DNA from: CAYNRA01 sp046296415
Lineage (GTDB): Bacteria; Bacteroidota; Bacteroidia; Cytophagales; Spirosomataceae
Length of the DNA stretch: 64,000 nt
Direction of reading: 5' to 3'
Assembly (NCBI GenBank): GCA_046296415.1
Contig: JBKBLN010000001.1
Span: forward strand, 1,818,934 to 1,882,933
Part shown: piece after piece, positions 61,663 to 64,000 of the stretch
How positions within the stretch are numbered: the stretch's first letter is position 1
How the letters are laid out: each line of letters starts with the position of its first letter
Program-made: the position numbers and the translations under genes
The notes under the pieces: model-generated
What the model was told of the DNA's origin: nothing
Seen by the model: the letters and a program-made list of their open reading frames with translations, nothing else
The model's database searches: none

Positions 61663-61800
61663 ATCTCCATGTAGCTTGATACTAACTAGGCATTTTAAAT
61701 TCATCCTCCAACTTCGAAAAGTTTAGTCAGCCACCAGAAAAGTTACCTTGATTGTGAAACATAAAATAATTTGGTTCCACTTCACTGATGAAATACAAAA

Positions 61801-62610
61801 AGAAAATAAATTCCCCACCAACGGACTCGATTTTAACGGGTCGCACCTACGGCGCTTCGCCGGTTATGGCGCCAACCCGTCATGGCTACAAACATTGGCT
61901 ACAAACAGTGGACTCCGATGGAGTCAACAGTATATAGTGAAAACAACCTTTGGTTATCTTTCTTATGGTTGATTAGTTTGGGTTAAAATTCTCCCTACTT
62001 GAAAAAATAAATTCCCTAACAACGGACTCGATTTTAACGGGTCGCACCTACGGCGCTTTTCCGGTTATGGCGCCAACCCGTCATGGCTACAAACATTGGC
62101 TACAAACAGTGGACTCCAATGGAGTCAACAGTATATAGTGAAAACAACCTTTGGTTATCTTTCTTATGGTTGATTAGTTTAGGTTAAAATTCTCCCTACT
62201 TGAGAAAATAAATTCCCCACCAACGGACTCGATTTTAACAGATCGCACCTACGGCGCTTCGCCGGTTATGGCACTATCCCGAAATGGCTAAAAACAATGG
62301 CTACAAACAGTGGACTCCGATGGAGTCAACAGTATATAGTGAAAACAACCTTTGGTTATCTTTCTTATGGTTGATTAGTTTGGGTTAAAATTCTCCCTAC
62401 TTGAGAAAATAAATTCCCCACCAACGGACTCGATTTTAACAGATCGCACCTACGGCGCTTCGCCGGTTATGGCACTATCCCGAAATGGCTACAAACAATG
62501 GCTACAAATAGTGGACTCCGATGGAGTCATAGGTAAATAGTGAAAACAACCCTTGGTTATTTTTCTCATGAGTGAGTAGCCTGGGTTAAAATACTTTATG
62601 CTTTAGAAAA
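61801..62610. repeat. Four tandem copies of a 201-bp hairpin-rich repeat
   Basis: The landmark ttccccaccaacggactcg (ttccctaac in copy 2) recurs at 61811, 62012, 62213 and 62414, exactly 201 bp apart. Each unit holds ggcgcttcgcc-type hairpins, gactcc-gat-ggagtc and aacc-ttt-ggtt. Copies 1 and 2 share CGGGT ... ACCCG arms, while copies 3 and 4 share CAGAT ... TCCCG and so lose that pairing. The last copy decays after about 62590. No coding content is apparent. The motif style (ctacaaaca, ctccgatggag) resembles intergenic REP-like elements of Bacteroidota. Confidence 0.9.
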
Positions 62611-62734
62611 GAGTACCTCCAAAAAATATTACCAAAAAAAGCAGGATGATCAGGATAGGGCAATCAAGATTGACGCCACCCCAGCAAAGAATGGCACATA
62701 ACGGTCAATAGTTTTTAGGCATTATCAATTATCA

Positions 62735-62802
62735 ACTCATCACTCATAACTCATAACTCATAATTCATAATTCATAATTCATAACTCATAATTCATAATT
62801 CA
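62735..62802. repeat. 7-bp tandem repeat tract (ACTCATA/ATTCATA)
   Basis: About nine and a half heptamers: actcatc, three actcata, three attcata, actcata, attcata and a partial one. This is the same family as the tract at 1311-1353. It lies in the gap (61663-62898) between the CRISPR array and the next gene; the rest of that gap, apart from the 201-bp repeats, shows nothing recognisable. Confidence 0.85.
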
Positions 62803-62898
62803 AAATTTATCCCCATCATTCCCCTATTCCATTCCTCCTAATTTGTCAGACTATTTGCCTAAAATGGAGTATATTGTCTGTATAAATCGAACCAAAAT

Positions 62899-63099
62899 AT
62901 GTCAAAAAAAATTGTTCTTTTTATTTCCCCGCTCATCCTGTTTCTAGAGCTGTACACCTTTAGTTGGATCGCCCAACTCCTGAGACAACCCTCCGATGCA
63001 GCGGTTTTCGGTGGCATACTACTGCTTTGTGCAGCTGTAGTCGCGAATTACTTTCTGATTCAATACATTCAAAACCAGTTTAAACAAACCATCAAATGA
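62899..63099 (+). CDS. Small two-helix membrane protein
   Basis: A 66-residue protein made mostly of two membrane helices (KIVLFISPLILFLELYTFSWIA and AAVFGGILLLCAAVVANYFLI) with a short basic tail (NQFKQTIK). It is not a family I can name. Its stop overlaps the SPFH lipoprotein start by ATGA, so the two are translationally coupled, and it may anchor or partner that protein. Confidence 0.65.
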   Translation: MSKKIVLFISPLILFLELYTFSWIAQLLRQPSDAAVFGGILLLCAAVVANYFLIQYIQNQFKQTIK

Positions 63100-63869
63100 A
63101 CTCGAAGTTAATTTTTTCACTCGGTTTCGTCAGCCTCTTGGCCACCAGTTGCACCCGAATAGATGCTGGCTATGAGGGGATTCTCATCAAACAATACGGT
63201 ACAGATAAAGGAGTACAAGATGTATCCCTCGTAACAGGTCGCGTTTTCTATAATCCCTGGACAGAAGATGTCGAACAATACGCTACCTATGTGCAAACCA
63301 TCGACTACGATGCGTTCGATGTCAATGCCAAAGATGGGAGTAGCTTCTCCGTGGACCCAACGCTGTCGTTCAATATCGTGGAGGGCAATTCTCCTCGGAT
63401 ATTTAAAAAATACCGTAAAACATTGGCTGAGGTGAGCGAAACCACCATATTGAACTATGTCAAAGACGCTTTCCGACTTCAAATGAATAAATACACCACC
63501 GATGAAATCGTGAGCAATCGAGATAAATTCGAAAGTGATGTGCAAAAAACGTTGTCAGACGTATTGGAGAAAGAAGGATTTCGACTTGAACAGCTCACCA
63601 GTGGTTTACAATATCCACAGACCATTGTCGATGCCGTCAATTCAAAAAACAAAGCAGTTCAAGAAGCAATGAAAGTTGAAAATGAATTGCGGGTGGCTGA
63701 AGCTCAAGCCAAAAAAATGATTGTCCAAGCTGAAGCTGAAAAACGAGCGAATGAACTAAAACAGCAGTCACTCACCCCTTTACTTATTCAACAACAATTT
63801 ATAGAAAAATGGGATGGCAAAACTCCGCTTTATGGTAACGCACCTGTTTTCTTTAAAAATGTCAAATGA
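63096..63869 (+). CDS. SPFH/prohibitin-domain lipoprotein
   Basis: A 257-residue protein with lipobox LLATSC (Cys19 acylated) and an SPFH domain (about 25-190: AGYEGILIKQYGTDKGVQDVSLVTGRVFYNPW ... YDAFDVNAKDGSSFSVDPTLSFNIVEG). A charged coiled-coil follows (about 190-235: VENELRVAEAQAKKMIVQAEAEKRANELKQQS), and then TPLLIQQQFIEKWDGKTPLYG. SPFH proteins form ring or cage scaffolds on membranes. A lipid anchor instead of a membrane helix is unusual outside Bacteroidota. It is coupled to the small membrane protein before it. Confidence 0.85.
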   Translation: MNSKLIFSLGFVSLLATSCTRIDAGYEGILIKQYGTDKGVQDVSLVTGRVFYNPWTEDVEQYATYVQTIDYDAFDVNAKDGSSFSVDPTLSFNIVEGNSPRIFKKYRKTLAEVSETTILNYVKDAFRLQMNKYTTDEIVSNRDKFESDVQKTLSDVLEKEGFRLEQLTSGLQYPQTIVDAVNSKNKAVQEAMKVENELRVAEAQAKKMIVQAEAEKRANELKQQSLTPLLIQQQFIEKWDGKTPLYGNAPVFFKNVK

Positions 63870-63928
63870 ATTATTAATTATGAATCAATGTCGTTTAGAT
63901 AGGGAATTTTACCTAGTTCACCAAATCC

Positions 63929-63973
63929 AGCACCAACGGTGCTTAATCAATAACCTAGCCTGCGAAGGCTAGG
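63929..63973. repeat. Pair of REP-like hairpins at the window edge
   Basis: AGCACC-AAC-GGTGCT (63929-63943) and CCTAGCC-TGCGAA-GGCTAGG (63954-63973) are two perfect short hairpins 10 bp apart. The style (caccaacggtgc, cctagcc...ggctagg) is that of REP-like intergenic elements. The element probably continues beyond the window. Confidence 0.6.
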
Positions 63974-64000
63974 GAAATGGCACAAACCCTAGCAAAAAAA

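Noticed and set aside
61748..61972. A 74-codon plus-strand frame over the first 201-bp repeat
   Set aside because: It spans repeat and non-repeat DNA, has no family resemblance and is not kept open across the other copies.

Overview
The window looks like a chromosomal segment from a member of the Bacteroidota, most likely Cytophagales. The signs are promoters of the TTG-N19-23-TAnnTTTG type (before hemF, rlmD, tRNA-Lys and gap), a RpoD-type sigma factor of about 287 residues, a secreted M43 protease ending in a type IX secretion (T9SS) sorting domain, a Porin_10-like barrel, an HU/CCDC81-SPOR protein, DUF4286, and heptamer and hairpin repeats typical of the phylum.

Region 1 (1-43.7 kb) is ordinary core genome. 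It holds hisC, an HSD10-like dehydrogenase, hemF, menC, lpxK, a porin, YfhO, a glycosyltransferase, a circularly permuted ATP-grasp protein, rlmD, dnaB, and a tightly coupled run phoH - M43 protease - dCMP deaminase - ACP phosphodiesterase - holA. Then come an LptF/LptG permease, rpsO-pnp, rpoD, menD, an M61 peptidase, a long TPR protein with an outer-membrane barrel, HU-SPOR, a TonB-like protein, folC, trmB, gap and dapD. Three tRNA genes are present: Leu(GAG), Lys(UUU) and Met(CAU). Gene packing is dense, with many ATGA stop/start overlaps, tail-to-tail overlaps (hemF/menC, menD/TPR lipoprotein) and one head-to-head start-codon overlap (menC/lpxK). Strong hairpins act as shared terminators.

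Region 2 (43.7-61.7 kb) is accessory. An XRE regulator with a repeated upstream box is followed by about 0.8 kb of non-coding DNA, and then a complete type I CRISPR-Cas locus. It reads cas6 - WYL regulator; cas5 - cas8 - cas7 - cas3; cas4 - cas1 - cas2; leader; and an array of 103 repeats by hand count (30-bp repeat, spacers 32-39 nt). The effector block cas5-8-7-3 is far more AT-rich than cas6/WYL and cas4-1-2 on either side, so the locus looks like a mosaic. A perfect 60-bp tandem duplication sits directly before cas6 and creates a palindrome at its junction. The array holds several repeated or near-identical spacers, which record repeated sampling of the same targets and possibly internal rearrangement.

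Region 3 (61.7-64 kb) holds four tandem copies of a 201-bp hairpin-rich repeat, a heptamer repeat tract, a small membrane protein with an SPFH lipoprotein, and hairpin repeats at the edge.

The strongest candidates for something new are the CRISPR locus as a regulated, mosaic system (WYL protein co-transcribed with cas6, duplicated operator-like DNA, transplanted effector block) and the spacer redundancy pattern. No wholly unknown multi-gene system was recognised. Functional calls rest on reading motifs by eye; no database search was run.
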